Of a DNA stretch of 64,000 bases, positions 10,351-21,858 are shown piece by piece. Each line of letters begins with the position of its first letter. Positions within the stretch are counted from its first letter, which is position 1. The notes under the pieces are model-generated. The model saw only the letters and a program-made list of their open reading frames with translations, had not been told where the DNA came from and did not search any database. Both the position numbers and the translations under genes were made by a program. The stretch is taken from contig BSYQ01000004.1 in the NCBI GenBank assembly GCA_030272585.1, forward strand, positions 7,192,001 to 7,256,000. The letters run 5' to 3'. This DNA is from Bryopsis sp. KO-2023. Its lineage: Eukaryota > Chlorophyta > Ulvophyceae > Bryopsidales > Bryopsidaceae.

Positions 10351-13300
10351 ATGGCGCCGCTTGTTTCGAGGTCCCTCGAAGGCTGTTCTCCACACGCAAC
10401 CACAGCTATTTCGAGGAAACCTTCCATCGCCGCCAAAGCGGTGGGCTTCAGAGTTTCGTTTGTCGTTCTACTGCGACGACTTTTGGTACCTCTCGTTTGT
10501 TTTGCCATTCTTTCGTTCGACACCGTGAGTTTTTTCTGAACTAGGTGAGAAGAGAGCGCAACGGGGGATGCGTGGGCTATCTACGAGCCGCGCAGAGGTT
10601 GGCCAACGCTCGAGGGCGCGAAAGTCGGAAAGACGCGCCACTGTTTGTCGATTTGTTTGCTGAACTTCTGTGCGATGTGGTGGGTGCGCTCGCCTAGACA
10701 TAAAATCGTTCGTTTCGGCTAGATGTCCTTCGATCTTGACGATTTTTACTGACGACTTTAAATGAATGATCAGATTATGTTTGGACCCTAGGTCCATATA
10801 GATTTTTGAATTTGGACACTAAGCCTCGGGAAAATTAGTTTTTTTAATTCTTGTGGCTGTTTTTTCTTAATCCAATCACCAGTGCAACAATCCCAGAATT
10901 TCAAATCTGAGGGGTTTAGTCAACAAGAAATATCAGTTGAGCTGCTACTACAATTTTTTCGCTCACAGCTTTTACATAATCGCTGAGATTCCTGCCACAA
11001 AACATACCATTTCGAACAGACGTCTTTTCGACAAATATTGATCTGAGTGCCAAATCAACATTGCATTACATTTCATGTTTTCTCCTGATCAGTTTCTGCC
11101 TCTATTTACAATAATAGTTATCATAGATAATACTTCACGCATTGTTGCTGTTATTGACGTGGGTTGGGGTTGTAAGATTGTCTAGAGAAAAGACGATACC
11201 GAGAAATCGCCATCCACAATTGAAGCCCAGGATGTGATCGCAACTCAATACTTGGACGAATGCCTGATGCAAGCGGTTTCCCTGACAAATGAAAGTCGAG
11301 GGGATTATCGACAGGTCTGTTCTAAACCAAGAAAATTAGGATTAAAAGTTGCGAAGGGCAAATCCGCCCTGTTGCAACAACATCAATAAAACCATTGTTC
11401 TAAACCACCCTGCTATTTTTTCTTGCCGTGAAATGGTGGGGATTCTGTATTGAGGATGCATGTTTCGACCTCCTCTCGTCGATTAAACGAAGGCGTTGAA
11501 AAATTGAGAATCGATTGCAAGAATCCTTCCTCCACGTTTTTTTAGTTGTTTGTTGTTTGAGCATGAAGCTTCTTTCTTTAAAACCTGTTTGGGATCTATT
11601 GAACATGTCCAACAAGAAAAAAATTACCACGAGAAGATCCACAGTAAAAACTCTACTCGTCTTGCTTCCCTTTGCACCATGCTGCTGCAATACAAAATTG
11701 ACAAATTGGAATGTTACGATCAGGGCCCTTTTCACTTTCAATCTGCTGAAAAAGAAAAACAAGAAAAAACGTTGTTTTTTTAAGGAGGGGATTTTGTGTG
11801 TAGGTGGTTCTTCTTGGGCCGGGCCTGGATACCCGCCCATTCAGATTGCCCTGGCCAGCAGGCACTGTGATTTACTCAGTAGCCCCAGCAGAGCTGAACA
11901 AATTGGCAATTGATAAGATTGGTCAAGAAACCATGCGGGCTTCATTGCCTAAAGGATGCATCCATATTCCTGTTGATGTCGATTTTACGGTGAGTTTGAA
12001 GCGTGGATTTTTTTCTTTCGAAAAAATGTGCTGCATCCTTTTGAGTAACGATGTGTTTTGTTTCTATTTTTCTTATCAGCACAATAAAAACATCGCTGAG
12101 GAAACCATGGTGGTGTTTGGTCATTGCTTTTGTTCGCTTGGGTTTTTTCAAATTGACAAATCATGGTGTTTATCCGCGGGGGGAAAAGAGTTGAATGTTT
12201 TGCCTGCATTTTTCTTCGAATCCTTAGATTCTTTTTTGTGTTTTTGTTCGTGCCGAGAACCAGGACGGCGGGGGTTTAATGGATGGCTTTGCAAAGACAC
12301 CTTTCCAGGGGGATAAGCCCTCTGTTTGGGATTTGCAGGTGATTCTTCCATTATTTTCAGAATTAGTATCACATATATCCCTAGTACATTCTATCACAGA
12401 AGTTTTGAGAACCTTTTGCCTATGCGAGACCACTTGCCCTTTCAGATGCTGTTTAAATATATATTTATCTGAATTAGAGGTTTTCTTAAAAACTGTGAAT
12501 TTTTTTGTCAGGGTATGTCAGACGTGGGTTTGAGTCAGTCAGACTGGGCAAATCTTTTTGCAGAGATTGGATGTTTAGCTAGTTTTCAGAGTTTGATTTC
12601 TGGGGAGCTACCAGAGTCGGCGACCTTTCAATTACTGGCAGAGTCCGGGTTCCTGGGAGCCATTGTTGAATATGGCGATCCTGAGGCAAACTATAACAGG
12701 TAATATGTGTATTGAATATTGGATATAAAGGCAGCTGGTAAGCATAATGATGTATAAAAGCTTTAATAATAACAATCCATTGAAATGTTCTAGTTTTTTA
12801 ATGTAGGTTTTATTAAGGATACTTAGATATAAGATATTTGACTTGTTTCAACCTGGATCAGTGTTTGAGTGGAAACATTTAGTGGGGTAGTCATGTTATT
12901 CGAAGGGTTTTTTGTGGCAGTATTTTGATTTGTACAATTGCTGGGGTTGTTTGGGGGTTCTCAGTGGGGGGAAAAAAAGACTTAAGAAAAGTAAAGTGTC
13001 CTGTACACACATGTATCGACACTCTGAAAATTTCTCAGTAGAATGGGGTATATTTTTTCAGATGGGGCTGAAACTCTTTTCGGGGGGACGCAGCTTTCCT
13101 TTGGGGGTTTTCCAGCACATTTCGTTTTATTCTGAACTGGGAGTCTTCATTGTTTTTTATATGCCAATACATTGAAGGAGAAGCAATTGAGGTGCTAGCA
13201 CCCATGCATTTCACTAAAACTACATTCCACGCTCAGCTGGTTCAGCCACATTTGAAAAACAAGAATTGGGGTTTGCTTTTCGGGTTGGCGGTGCATTGTT

Positions 13301-13542
13301 TCGACAGATAGACTGATTTTGCACATCATATAAGTCAACATTCTTTTGGTAATCCCTTGACATGTAATGGTGTTGATGTTGGCAGATGGCCATTCCCAGC
13401 GGGTAGTAAGGACTCCCAAAGCCTAGGTGTGCTATTCAGTGCCCAGCATCAAAGATTGTCCCTCAAAGAAATGGAGACCTACGAAGCCCATGTGACAGCT
13501 GCTGAAGAAACGGACGAGGATTTTTTTGGAAATTTTAGCTAG
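10351..13542 (+). CDS. SAM-dependent methyltransferase, leucine carboxyl methyltransferase-like
   Basis: Six exons: 10351-10524, 11186-11314, 11804-11989, 12264-12338, 12512-12699 and 13386-13542, 909 nt, 302 aa, phases closed. Seen: motif I VVLLGPGLDTRPFRLPW (from residue 102), the SAM-binding signature of the LCMT/TIGR00027 group, preceded by TQYLDECLMQAV, the helix that leads into it in this group. The C-terminal half carries the KPSVWDLQGMSD and LAESGF segments. Members methylate a carboxyl group of a protein or small molecule; the substrate is not deducible here. Exon 1 is the least certain part: it encodes a basic then hydrophobic stretch (residues 35-55) that could be a signal anchor or presequence. 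Confidence 0.8.
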
Positions 13543-14328
13543 AATTTCTTGAATTTCTTCTTTCAGTTCAGAATGCATGTTTCCAGACATTTATTACAAG
13601 GGACAATTTTGAGGTCTGATGAGGTTCAATGGTGCCCTGTTGAAATATTTATTGAAGATATAAATATAGTTTGTTTTTGAAGGGGTGGTGGCATGGCTTC
13701 AAAAGGGTCTATCTACCGTTCAAAACAAAGATCGCATCCTATATGAACGGTGTGGTTGCAGGAGATTGTGGAGCTGGTCATACGACTGCATATGAACAGC
13801 AACAGGACACACAAAACAAAACAGGCGCCATTCTTGGCGCACTATCAGGCCGATATTCACACCTGGAGTTCGAACACAGCACTGTTAACATTTCACAAAG
13901 GAGCCCCCCTTGTTTTCATCCATCTGTCAAACGACATTCGTTTGGAGTCTATGAAAGGGGGCTGCTCAGTTACTTTCAATGTTTGCCAGGTTAAGTGCAG
14001 TTACTTTCAATGTTTGCCAGGTTAGGTGCAGTTGCTTTCAATGTTTTGCCAGGTTAAGTGCGGTATCAAACCGCAACGAATTCGATGCGGGTATGGGAAT
14101 AAGCGATTCCAGGCTGCAGACTCCAAAGTATGAATTTGTTGCGTCACGAAATTAAGCAAATCGATCACACAGAGACACGCAAAAGATAGTACCTACTCAA
14201 GATTTTCTTCAACCGCGTTTATTTTTTTGAATTCAAAGAAATTTGTGGGAACCCCTCGTCTTGGAACACTAACCCCTCTGCGACACTAAGATAGAAGCTA
14301 GAATTGGACGCGAGCACCTGCATTTCCC
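13543..14328 (+). other. Possible orphan exon followed by 31-bp tandem repeat
   Basis: After an acceptor at 13762, a frame open to 14025 codes about 75 well-mixed residues (EIVELVIRLHMNSN through FHKGAPLVFIHLSN), which looks protein-like rather than random, but no family is recognised. Its end runs into three copies of a 31-base unit (starting 13967, 13998, 14029) reading AGTTACTTTCAATGTTTGCC. No upstream partner exon was found, so it may be a gene remnant. Confidence 0.35.
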
Positions 14329-16734
14329 CTACTGGGGAGATGTTTGTTTTTTTTTGTGTGTCGTCGAGCCAGAAAGACCGGCCGCTGCGATTGACGCAGG
14401 CGAGACCGATCGATGACTTTGTTTCTTGGGTGAGCTCTTCAAACTTTGTTCAGCTTCGTCAGCTCTTATTCTCTGAGTTTTGACCACCTTGCACCAAGAA
14501 AAACAACACAAGCACGCACGTCGGCGTTCGCACAAGAAATCCTTCAACGATGGGAGGCCAAGCAGGTCAAAATAGGATTGAAAGTTGCATCCAGGTGGCG
14601 AAGATGGAGGGGGACTCTTCAGAATTTCGATGCTGAAAACTCACAATTGTCGGACACCGAAGACACAGGCTCAGATGGAGCGGAGGAATGGCGGGCAAAA
14701 GCTTTCTCGGTGGCTCTCCCAAGCGCCGCCATTAGCCGTTCTTGAGCTCGTCGAAGGGTGCGCCGTTGTCTACACGCCACGACGAAATCTCAGCAAATCA
14801 AAAACTGTGACGTTCAGTGCCAAAATGCCAAACACCAAAAAACCAACCTTGCATTCAATCGAAGCTCCCCCGCTGGGCCGACTTCCGGGCATTGTTGAGC
14901 TTTACCTTTCACCTTTTTGTCTATCGATGTGGCTATGATGTCTCCGAGGTGTTGTTGCGTTTGTGGTTTGGCCTCCTCCGAAGAAATCGCTCTTAGGGGT
15001 GACGACTTCCGTGGAGGAGAATTATACCGAGGAGGACTCTCCCGCGAATCCTGCCAAAACAGCACCAACAAAGTCTTGCATCTCAGCTCGAGCACGTGAA
15101 CATTGGCCGCCATGGCGGCGCTTAAAAAACAAAAGGATGCCTCCACGATCTGAACGAATTGCTGCAAAGCGCGCGCGAGCGAACCAGGCTCACCTTCGCA
15201 TACCGTTGCGCAGTCCATTGAAAATTCGAGTTTGACGCGTCATGACCTACTTGATTCGATCCACAATAGTAAGGGATGTACATGGGATAGTGTTGACCTG
15301 TGAAACAAGAGTCCCCTTCAAGTTGTGAACAATACTTTCCACATGGCAGCCAAACACCAGCGCACGTGGAGCCAGGTGCGAAAACGCCGATGGGAGCATC
15401 AGATTGACAGCCATCACAACAGCGCACTACCTAATGGTGAGCCTGGCGAGCCTGAAAATCGTTGCACGGGCGAACCCGCATCGTGAGAAGTCGAATAGTG
15501 AGATGGCAAGTACCATCCGTGACCTGATCCTGTCGATGTCTATGGAACACAAAATCGAAAGCCGTTGAAGACGATAGACAATTGGAACGGAAGTGTATGT
15601 AGGATCATACAAGCCAGAGAATCCACGGTTTCGGTTCTCGATCCTGTGGCATGTGGGATGTACGTACTGGTGACCCAGGCGGCGGTCCAAACGGGCCCAT
15701 CTTGTTCACCGCCCAATTTGTCGGACTTGGAGTACACACTCCCATTGTGGGTGTGAAGGGAACTAGGAAAACACACAACCCCTCAGTCTTTTTTACTGCT
15801 TTGGCCTCCTCTCCTGCTCACAACTAAAAATATGGAAAAACCAGCTGTACCCCGCACATGCAGCCGAGACGACGAGTACGCTAACGCACTTCTGGCATAA
15901 CCGTATCGGCAAGTACCTGCATCTAAAAGCTCGTAGACGCTCTTTCCGGGCTGATCACGTCGTTTGGGGTCCTCGGTACACACAACGAGGCCCCGTGGCT
16001 GACCCTCTTCACATCGCTGCAAAGTCGCACAGAAAAGTACGCTTGAAAATCTGTTTGATTGATGCAAGACATCATCTATCTGCGCTGACGCTGTGGACCG
16101 ACCTGTGTTGGACCTAATGCACCAAAGCGTGGATTCGACGAATTCTTTTTGGGCTTTCGTTGCCGACATCGAGGGTTGTGCGAAATCGAGGTTTCTGGAC
16201 ATTCGAAAACCCAAGGCTCTACGTCAGGCCAGTAATCGCAGGCAGAACGGTTCGAGGCGGTTTCGTGGCTAGACATATCAAAAACGTCCGGTGGGGCTGC
16301 GCTTTTTTTTGTTGGAGTGGCCCGTGCACACCCACTGAGACGCGTCGAGGGCTGGTTGCTAACCGCCGCTCGAGAGAAACGAGTTCCTGTTCGCTCCCTG
16401 AAACGTCCGGTTCGTACAGGCACCCATATGGTCTGCGAAAAGAAAAAAACTACCCAACCCTCCCCATCCAAACACGGCTCGCATTAATCCCCTTGAACGC
16501 GGCCCGAGAGCGTTGCTTCACAGCAACATCCTTCACCCCTCGTTTCGACCATGCAGAAAGACGTCCCACAAGTTGGGGGAAAAAGTTCGAGAAACTCGAA
16601 ACGAGCGCTGGCGTCGCACACGAGAAAAGAATAGACCTACTCACCGACTGCCACGAATCTTGTTCAGCTAAATAAGATGGGACAAAAGGCTCCGCGTCCA
16701 CACGCAGCTCCCTCTTGGGAGAAGTCGAGCTCAT
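14329..16734 (-). CDS. Disordered protein with N-terminal PAM2-like motif
   Basis: Eight exons on the minus strand: 16645-16734, 16103-16432, 15917-16016, 15668-15762, 15431-15539, 15194-15297, 14913-15050 and 14329-14487. They total 1125 nt (374 aa) with every phase closing. Residues 10-19 read LRVDAEPFVP, matching the PAM2 pattern L-x-x-x-A-x-x-F-x-P that binds the MLLE domain of poly(A)-binding protein. The rest is rich in Pro, Ser, Gly and Lys with no fold visible (GPFGPPPGSP, GSPGSPLGQHYPMYIPYY, Lys/Ser-rich tail), as in PABP-interacting CID/ataxin-like proteins. Role in mRNA metabolism is inferred from PAM2 only. A further exon around 14650-14740 is possible. It is divergent from sulfiredoxin. 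Confidence 0.65.
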
Positions 16735-17042
16735 ACAGGCCTCAGTGTGGGGAGTCGCATTAAGCTTTTGGAGATTTCACAGAGAGCGACGGCAGCCACG
16801 TTATTGGAAGGAAGAAAAAACACAAAACGGAAAACCGTAATAGCACAAATGATATGTTGCAGGGGTGGCGTCGTCCAAGGATATATCCAACAGAAATCGG
16901 CGAGCAAATAGTACGATCCAAGCATGACTTTGCCATGACTAATGTGGTACAAATCACATCCTCTCAGGATTTTTAAAGCGCAATCCCCTTTCCTTTCTGC
17001 CTCCTGTCGATTTGGTGAGGCAATCCACGCTCTGTTTTCGCG
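16735..17042. promoter_or_regulatory. Divergent intergenic region between PAM2 gene and sulfiredoxin
   Basis: The 308 bases separate the start codons of two divergently transcribed genes and must hold both promoters. No clear TATA box was identified on either side. Confidence 0.5.
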
Positions 17043-17456
17043 ATGAGGCTCGTTGGTCATTCGGCAAGCCTCTCATCGATCCAAAATATCCGACCGCTTG
17101 CAGCTGTCCGAGGGGGAAGGGCGCCGCTTGCTGTTACCAGATCGTCCAAGTACAACTGGGACTTCGATAAGAAACCAAGAAGCGACGACCGTTTGGTGAG
17201 AGAGTTGCCTGTGAAGGCCATCATTCGTCCCTTGGAGAAAGTTCGGTCGAACAACGAGGAAAAAGTGGAGGCGCTGATGGCCAGCATCGAAGAAGTCGGG
17301 CTGCAAGAGCCGATCGACGTTCTCGAAGTTGAAGGTCGCTATTATGGGTTTTCGGGTTGCCACAGATACGAGGCACACAAGCGCTTGGACCTCGAAACCA
17401 TCAAGTGCCGAGTAAGGAAAGCAAACAAAACAGTTCTGAAAATGCACATGATGTGA
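17043..17456 (+). CDS. SRX: Sulfiredoxin
   Basis: Single-exon gene, 137 aa. Sulfiredoxin uses ATP to reduce the sulfinic acid form of 2-Cys peroxiredoxins. Seen: ELPVKAIIRPLEKV, then EEVGLQEPIDVLEVEG and the signature FSGCHRYEAHKRL with the catalytic Cys106, ending in KCRVRKANKTVLKMHMM, which aligns with the family C-terminus. The conserved domain starts near residue 50; the first ~45 residues are basic and Ser/Ala-rich with few acidic residues, suggesting plastid or mitochondrial import. A GTAAGG inside the KCRV codons looks like a donor, but reading through gives the expected end. A short ATGCAATG-type repeat follows the stop. Confidence 0.93.
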   Translation: MRLVGHSASLSSIQNIRPLAAVRGGRAPLAVTRSSKYNWDFDKKPRSDDRLVRELPVKAIIRPLEKVRSNNEEKVEALMASIEEVGLQEPIDVLEVEGRYYGFSGCHRYEAHKRLDLETIKCRVRKANKTVLKMHMM

Positions 17457-18575
17457 TGTGATGCAATGCAATGTCATGTCATGTAATGCAATTTGATGCA
17501 AGTGATCCACTCGTGGATTGATCACTGTGTTTGGTGATGGTTGTAGTTCTTTCCATTTGTGAAAATATTGATAGTTTCTGAAAAAGCAAGAAAGATATGA
17601 AAAAAAGGAGGGGGGGGGGGAGGTTTCTAGATGCAAAAATATTGGTTCGCCGTTCCCGGGCCCCCCCCCCCAAAAAAAAATTCTGTTGTATGTTAGTGTA
17701 ATGATTAAGTGCAAAGGGGAACAAGTCACAGGAGTGAATCGCTGGCAGGGTAAAAAAAGTTTGATAAAGTGTGTCGCTTGTCATAAACTGTGGTTATCCT
17801 TTGAAAAAAAGCATAAATCAGGATCAATCGTCTGGAGAGAATTGCACCAAACTCAAAAATCTCAGCTGATTGCTTTTGTTTGCCTCTCTTTCATTAGTTC
17901 GTTCGAATAAAACAGAAAAGAAGAAAAAGAAAGCGCAAATTGGGAAGGAAAGTCAGGAAACTGAATCATGACAATTCATGGACGCACACGATTGCTTGAA
18001 CTTTTTGAAAATTAAGACTAATCTTTGGTTTGCCAGTCTCAAGTCGAATTAGAGCTGGTTTCTGTTTGATGAAACCAAGCTCGGGGAACAAATATGGAAG
18101 GAAAATATTTAAGAATGCCATTCTCAGAAATGACTAAAGAGGCAACAATTTGCAGTCTTCTATTTGGGGAAATACATGCAAAAAATGGATTTTAAAACAA
18201 GCAGTCCAGAACTATGGATTGTTATGCAAATTCTTTGGGCCTGGATTCGTTCTCGCTGAAGCACTGAAGCCATGAAAACAACATATCATCTTACTTTCAT
18301 TCTTCTCAGCACCAGTGCTTTTAAAGCACCATCCAAGTGTCCTGAAGTTCTGATAAAGATATGTGGTCACTTTGAAAAGTGTTCAATTGATGATAATATC
18401 CTCTACGTTTCTCCTTGCCTCCAAGTGTGCGGTACGACAGCTTTCAAGATTAACAGAGCTCGTTCAGAACAGGCGGTACTGAAACGGGTGCCGAGGATAC
18501 ACAAGGATTGGATGTGGTTGATCCTGTCTTTTTCTTTTCTTCCAAGAGACGGAGACAGAGCGTAACGATCGGGCA
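17457..18575. other. Non-coding intergenic stretch
   Basis: An ATG/CATG-rich simple repeat at 17450-17500, poly-G and poly-C tracts at 17610-17690, then AT-rich sequence. No gene is visible. Confidence 0.6.
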
Positions 18576-18628
18576 CGCTGATGGTCCATCGTGTCCAGAG
18601 ATTGCCAGCATGGCGCTTGGTGGGCGGG

Positions 18629-18634
18629 TATAAG
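18629..18634 (+). promoter_or_regulatory. TATA box of lectin gene 1
   Basis: TATAAG lies 107 bases upstream of the start codon. The inverted copy has GATAAG at the matching place. Confidence 0.6.
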
Positions 18635-18735
18635 TATGAACGCTTTGGCACTCCCAACACACCAAGCTTTGTGCGCCAAACCGACCTGCTCGATCAAGCA
18701 TTCGCCACTGCACTTGCCAGTTCTACTCAGTCAAG

Positions 18736-19116
18736 ATGAGTCCCGCCAATCTCGCTGTTGTTCTGCTCCTGGCGATGATCGCCACAAGTGCATATGCCAG
18801 AGTCGGGGTGGTCGACGTTACGAAACTGGGTGACAGGGGCTCTTGCCCCGTGAGGCCATGGACTCCACAGCAAGTCGCCGCTAGGGAGAAGACGGTTTCA
18901 GTGAAGTTCGGTTTCAAGTACACCACGCCGCCCCAAGTCATGGTGGCCCTTTCCGCCATCGACGCCGACAAGACGAAAAATTTGAGGATCCGCCTCGAGG
19001 CGGAAGATGTCACGGAAGAAGGGTTCACCTTGAGAGTGGGCGTCTGGTGCCAGACCTACGTCTACTGGGCTCGCGCGTCCTGGATCGCGATTCCCAATGT
19101 CATCGCCACTGCCTGA
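18736..19116 (+). CDS. Secreted H-type lectin domain protein, copy 1
   Basis: Single-exon gene of 126 aa. A signal peptide (VVLLLAMIATSAYA, cleavage near Ala21) is followed by one H-type lectin domain. Seen: REKTVSVKFGFKYTTPPQV, VALSAID and LRVGVW...YVYWARASWIAI, the strand pattern and closing Trp motif of the family, which binds GalNAc or related sugars. Cys37 and Cys105 could form a disulfide. It differs from copy 2 at only four residues (S18G, E94Q, I117V, I123Y). Its sugar specificity is unknown. Confidence 0.88.
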   Translation: MSPANLAVVLLLAMIATSAYARVGVVDVTKLGDRGSCPVRPWTPQQVAAREKTVSVKFGFKYTTPPQVMVALSAIDADKTKNLRIRLEAEDVTEEGFTLRVGVWCQTYVYWARASWIAIPNVIATA

Positions 19117-19385
19117 GTTTGGATCGACAACAGTGGTGGTTTTTTGGGGGGGTGGTCGGCTTAACCCTGGATCTGCTCGTGGGAAGCAGTGATTCTTTGC
19201 CGATTTTGAATCGCCTTTGTGTTCCGAGGCTTGGTTGAGCAGCTCACCAGGTCACAGAATCTTGGTGCTTTTTTGTTTGTTAGATATTTCAATTTTGAGT
19301 TTCCCATTTTTTTTTTAATGGTTTGGAGAGGATACACACAACTGAGCTGATGCAAATGATCAGGTCGTTTTAAATTTATGCTTAC

Positions 19386-19925
19386 CATGAAATATCTGCG
19401 TGTGTTTGTGTTTTGTCTTGTTTTAATGCAAAATTTGGTCAATACTTCAAGTTGCCCATGGGGACTCCTGAAACTCTGGAAAAAATATATCTTTCAATTC
19501 TTCTCATAATTTCAGGAGTTTGCAACAGCGGCTGCAATGGAGAACTCCTCTAAATACAGCACCTTTCGACCTCGAAATTTGCAAATTTCGAACTCTTCCA
19601 TTGTTGCGCGCACACAATTGTGTGCGTGCAACAAACACAAATAAATTAACTTGCGCGGTATTCATCTCTGGCACTTTGACCTTGTATCATTTTCATTTAA
19701 CCAAGGAAACATTGAAAAAATGAACATGGAGTTACATTAACGAATTTTCATGCAAGCAAACTAACACAAAGAAACCCAAAACCAAAATACTACATGCACG
19801 TGCGCAGAAGTGCTGCATTTTGACCCATTTCCTCTTTGTTGTGTTTGTTTTTTTTTCCTGGGGGGCTGCTGCGTTCAAGCCACTATTAATTTTGATTGGG
19901 TCATAGGAACCAAAAGCGGGTTAAA
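19386..19925. other. Non-coding spacer
   Basis: No gene seen. It contains a small inverted motif CGCACACAATTGTGTGCG at 19608-19625. Confidence 0.5.
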
Positions 19926-21858
19926 ATGGAGGGCAACAGCAGCAGTGATAAAAAGCCACCACCAAGTCCTATGAAGAATGTCGGCAAAAGAGTGCGAGCC
20001 GCCGCCAGCAAAAACAGCAATCCCTCCCGATGTTTCGGTCGACCTTTGAGTTTAGGGAAGAGCAAAGGAAAGGGGCCGCCGCTGTTGCGCACCGAATCCC
20101 CAACTCTGGAGTCCGTTGCGCTAAGCAAAGCGAAATCCAGATGGGTGAATGGGGAACAGCTCATGAGTCGGTAAAGTTACATCCCAGTGATACAAGAATT
20201 TCAGAATTCGACGAATATCTCAACCCTAAATTTTGTATTGAATAAACCAATCCAGTTTCTTGAGCGATGTTCTAGAGTCCCTTCAACCTAATGGATGTGT
20301 TTTAGTTCGAAACCCAACATGTTCATCCAATTCCACCTGAGCAATGATTTCTTTCTTTATCTGATGAAAGATTATTTCTGAGCAGGCCAAGCTATGATCC
20401 CCCAGAATCGGAAGAAATACACTATGCCAGGCGAATGTTGAGATGCAACCAGTATCAAGAAACTCAATTGCTCTACTTGAATGCTGAGCTGGAGTGTGAA
20501 ATCAAGCGAACACAAAAGGAGGTGATTGACCTTCCCGTAAAATCCATACTGTTTTTTTGTGTGTGAAATTGGGAAATAATCATACTGAGAGGTTGATTAC
20601 TTTGAGTAGAGGAATTTGTTCCATTTAAGTATTTTTTCTGTTATGTAGATTCGACCTAATTTGGAACATTTACTAACTATGTATTGTTTTTTTTTTTATT
20701 GTTGTTAAGATTGATACGAAAGTCCCACCGCTGGTTCTTGAAATTATCGAAAATCAAAATGCCATTGGGGAGTGCAAGGCCAAATGCATTGAAATGAAAC
20801 AAAATATTTCTGAGATGGAAGCTGCAAAGGAGCTGTGGCCAGCAATATCGGATGTGTACAGCCAGGAGGTATATTTATCACAGCCAGAACAAAAAAAAAA
20901 CACCTGAAAAGTAGCTTTTTCAAATAATGCTGCTTTTTTCAGCAGTGTATTTCAGTGTATTTCTGCAGCGAAAAGGTTCAGTGGAAGGTTGAAGTCTGCT
21001 TCTATATCCCCCCCCCCCCCAAAAAAAAAAAAAAAGAGACGAATGGAAAAAAACAAATTGTTAAAATGTTTGAGCCGCCTTTTTCTCATTTATTCGCAGT
21101 GAAAAAGAGCAAGAAAACACTTCAGCGAAAGAGAAAAAACTAGATGGTATCATGTCCAAATATTCGAAGAAAATTCCCAAAGAATCCCCCCAAAAAAACC
21201 TGAATTTTTGTTTTTCACAGAATTCCCCAATGAGGAAAAACATGAAACCAACCCTTTGCATTTTTGACAGGGGGAGTTTGTTCAGCAAATCGGGGAGATC
21301 TCAGAAATGCTGGACAATGCATTGCATTTGTTACCCCTAGCCCCAGCCATTCATCCGAATTCCGATCTGGAATCCACAGAAATGCTTTCTTTGATTGAGC
21401 AAATGGACCGAACCTTCAACACGCTTCAGGAAATCGAAGAGATCCTCCACCCAACCACAGCCATGGTGGAGTTAGATCGAAGCCAGCAACAGCACTTCCT
21501 TCCTTCTGGTCATCAGAGAACAAAACCCATCGGCTCAATATCTCCACCACCACATGAAGGACCCCATCAAACTGACATTGTGCAATACAGGTCTCTAGAT
21601 GAAAACAGGGCCACTCCAATTCTGGAAGTGACAAATTTACCAGTGGATGAAATTCTGGAGGCTGGGAACACCGCCCAAAGTGTGATTGGAGTGATTGGTT
21701 CGCATCAAGCCAGTCTTGAGGAGATCGGGAAGGAAATTGAAGCAGGGGAAAGAGTTGCAGCAGCTCTGTGTTCGCTAAGACTGGGGGAATTGTATCATAG
21801 GGATGTTTGTGCAGGGGAAATTGAGGCAGACTGTGAAGTCGACCACTTCTCAATATGA
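19926..21858 (+). CDS. Coiled-coil protein with basic N-terminus, possibly augmin subunit HAUS8-like
   Basis: Four exons: 19926-20170, 20386-20521, 20710-20868 and 21271-21858, 1128 nt, 375 aa, phases closed. Residues 1-80 are basic and Ser/Pro-rich (KKPPPSPMKNVGKR). Residues ~85-200 are heptad-like helices (LLYLNAELECEIKRTQKE, QNISEMEAAKELW), followed by more helices and an acidic, disordered tail. A basic disordered head, a coiled coil and a short helix with LHLLPL...IHP recall the microtubule-binding augmin subunit HAUS8/AUG8, but this rests on architecture and faint local resemblance only. The gene itself is solid; the name is a hypothesis. Confidence 0.7.

Larger units (their letters stand above)
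18576..19385. repeat. Inverted duplication, left copy (lectin locus)
   Basis: This segment matches the reverse complement of 27835-28646, including promoter, whole coding region and several hundred bases downstream. Identity is high across the coding region and falls gradually downstream, where the order of matching blocks is kept. The two copies point toward each other across about 8.4 kb. Confidence 0.85.

Noticed and set aside
15122-15427. Cys-rich minus frame reading GVFAPGSTCAGVWLPCG
   Set aside because: The first half is an intron of the PAM2 gene between donor 15430 and acceptor 15298; only its second half is exon.
16160-16675. 171-codon plus-strand frame
   Set aside because: It overlaps exons of the minus-strand PAM2 gene, which close in phase; composition is Arg-rich and lacks motifs.
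17410-17415. GTAAGG splice donor inside the sulfiredoxin gene
   Set aside because: Reading through yields the normal C-terminus of the family and a stop, so no intron is needed.
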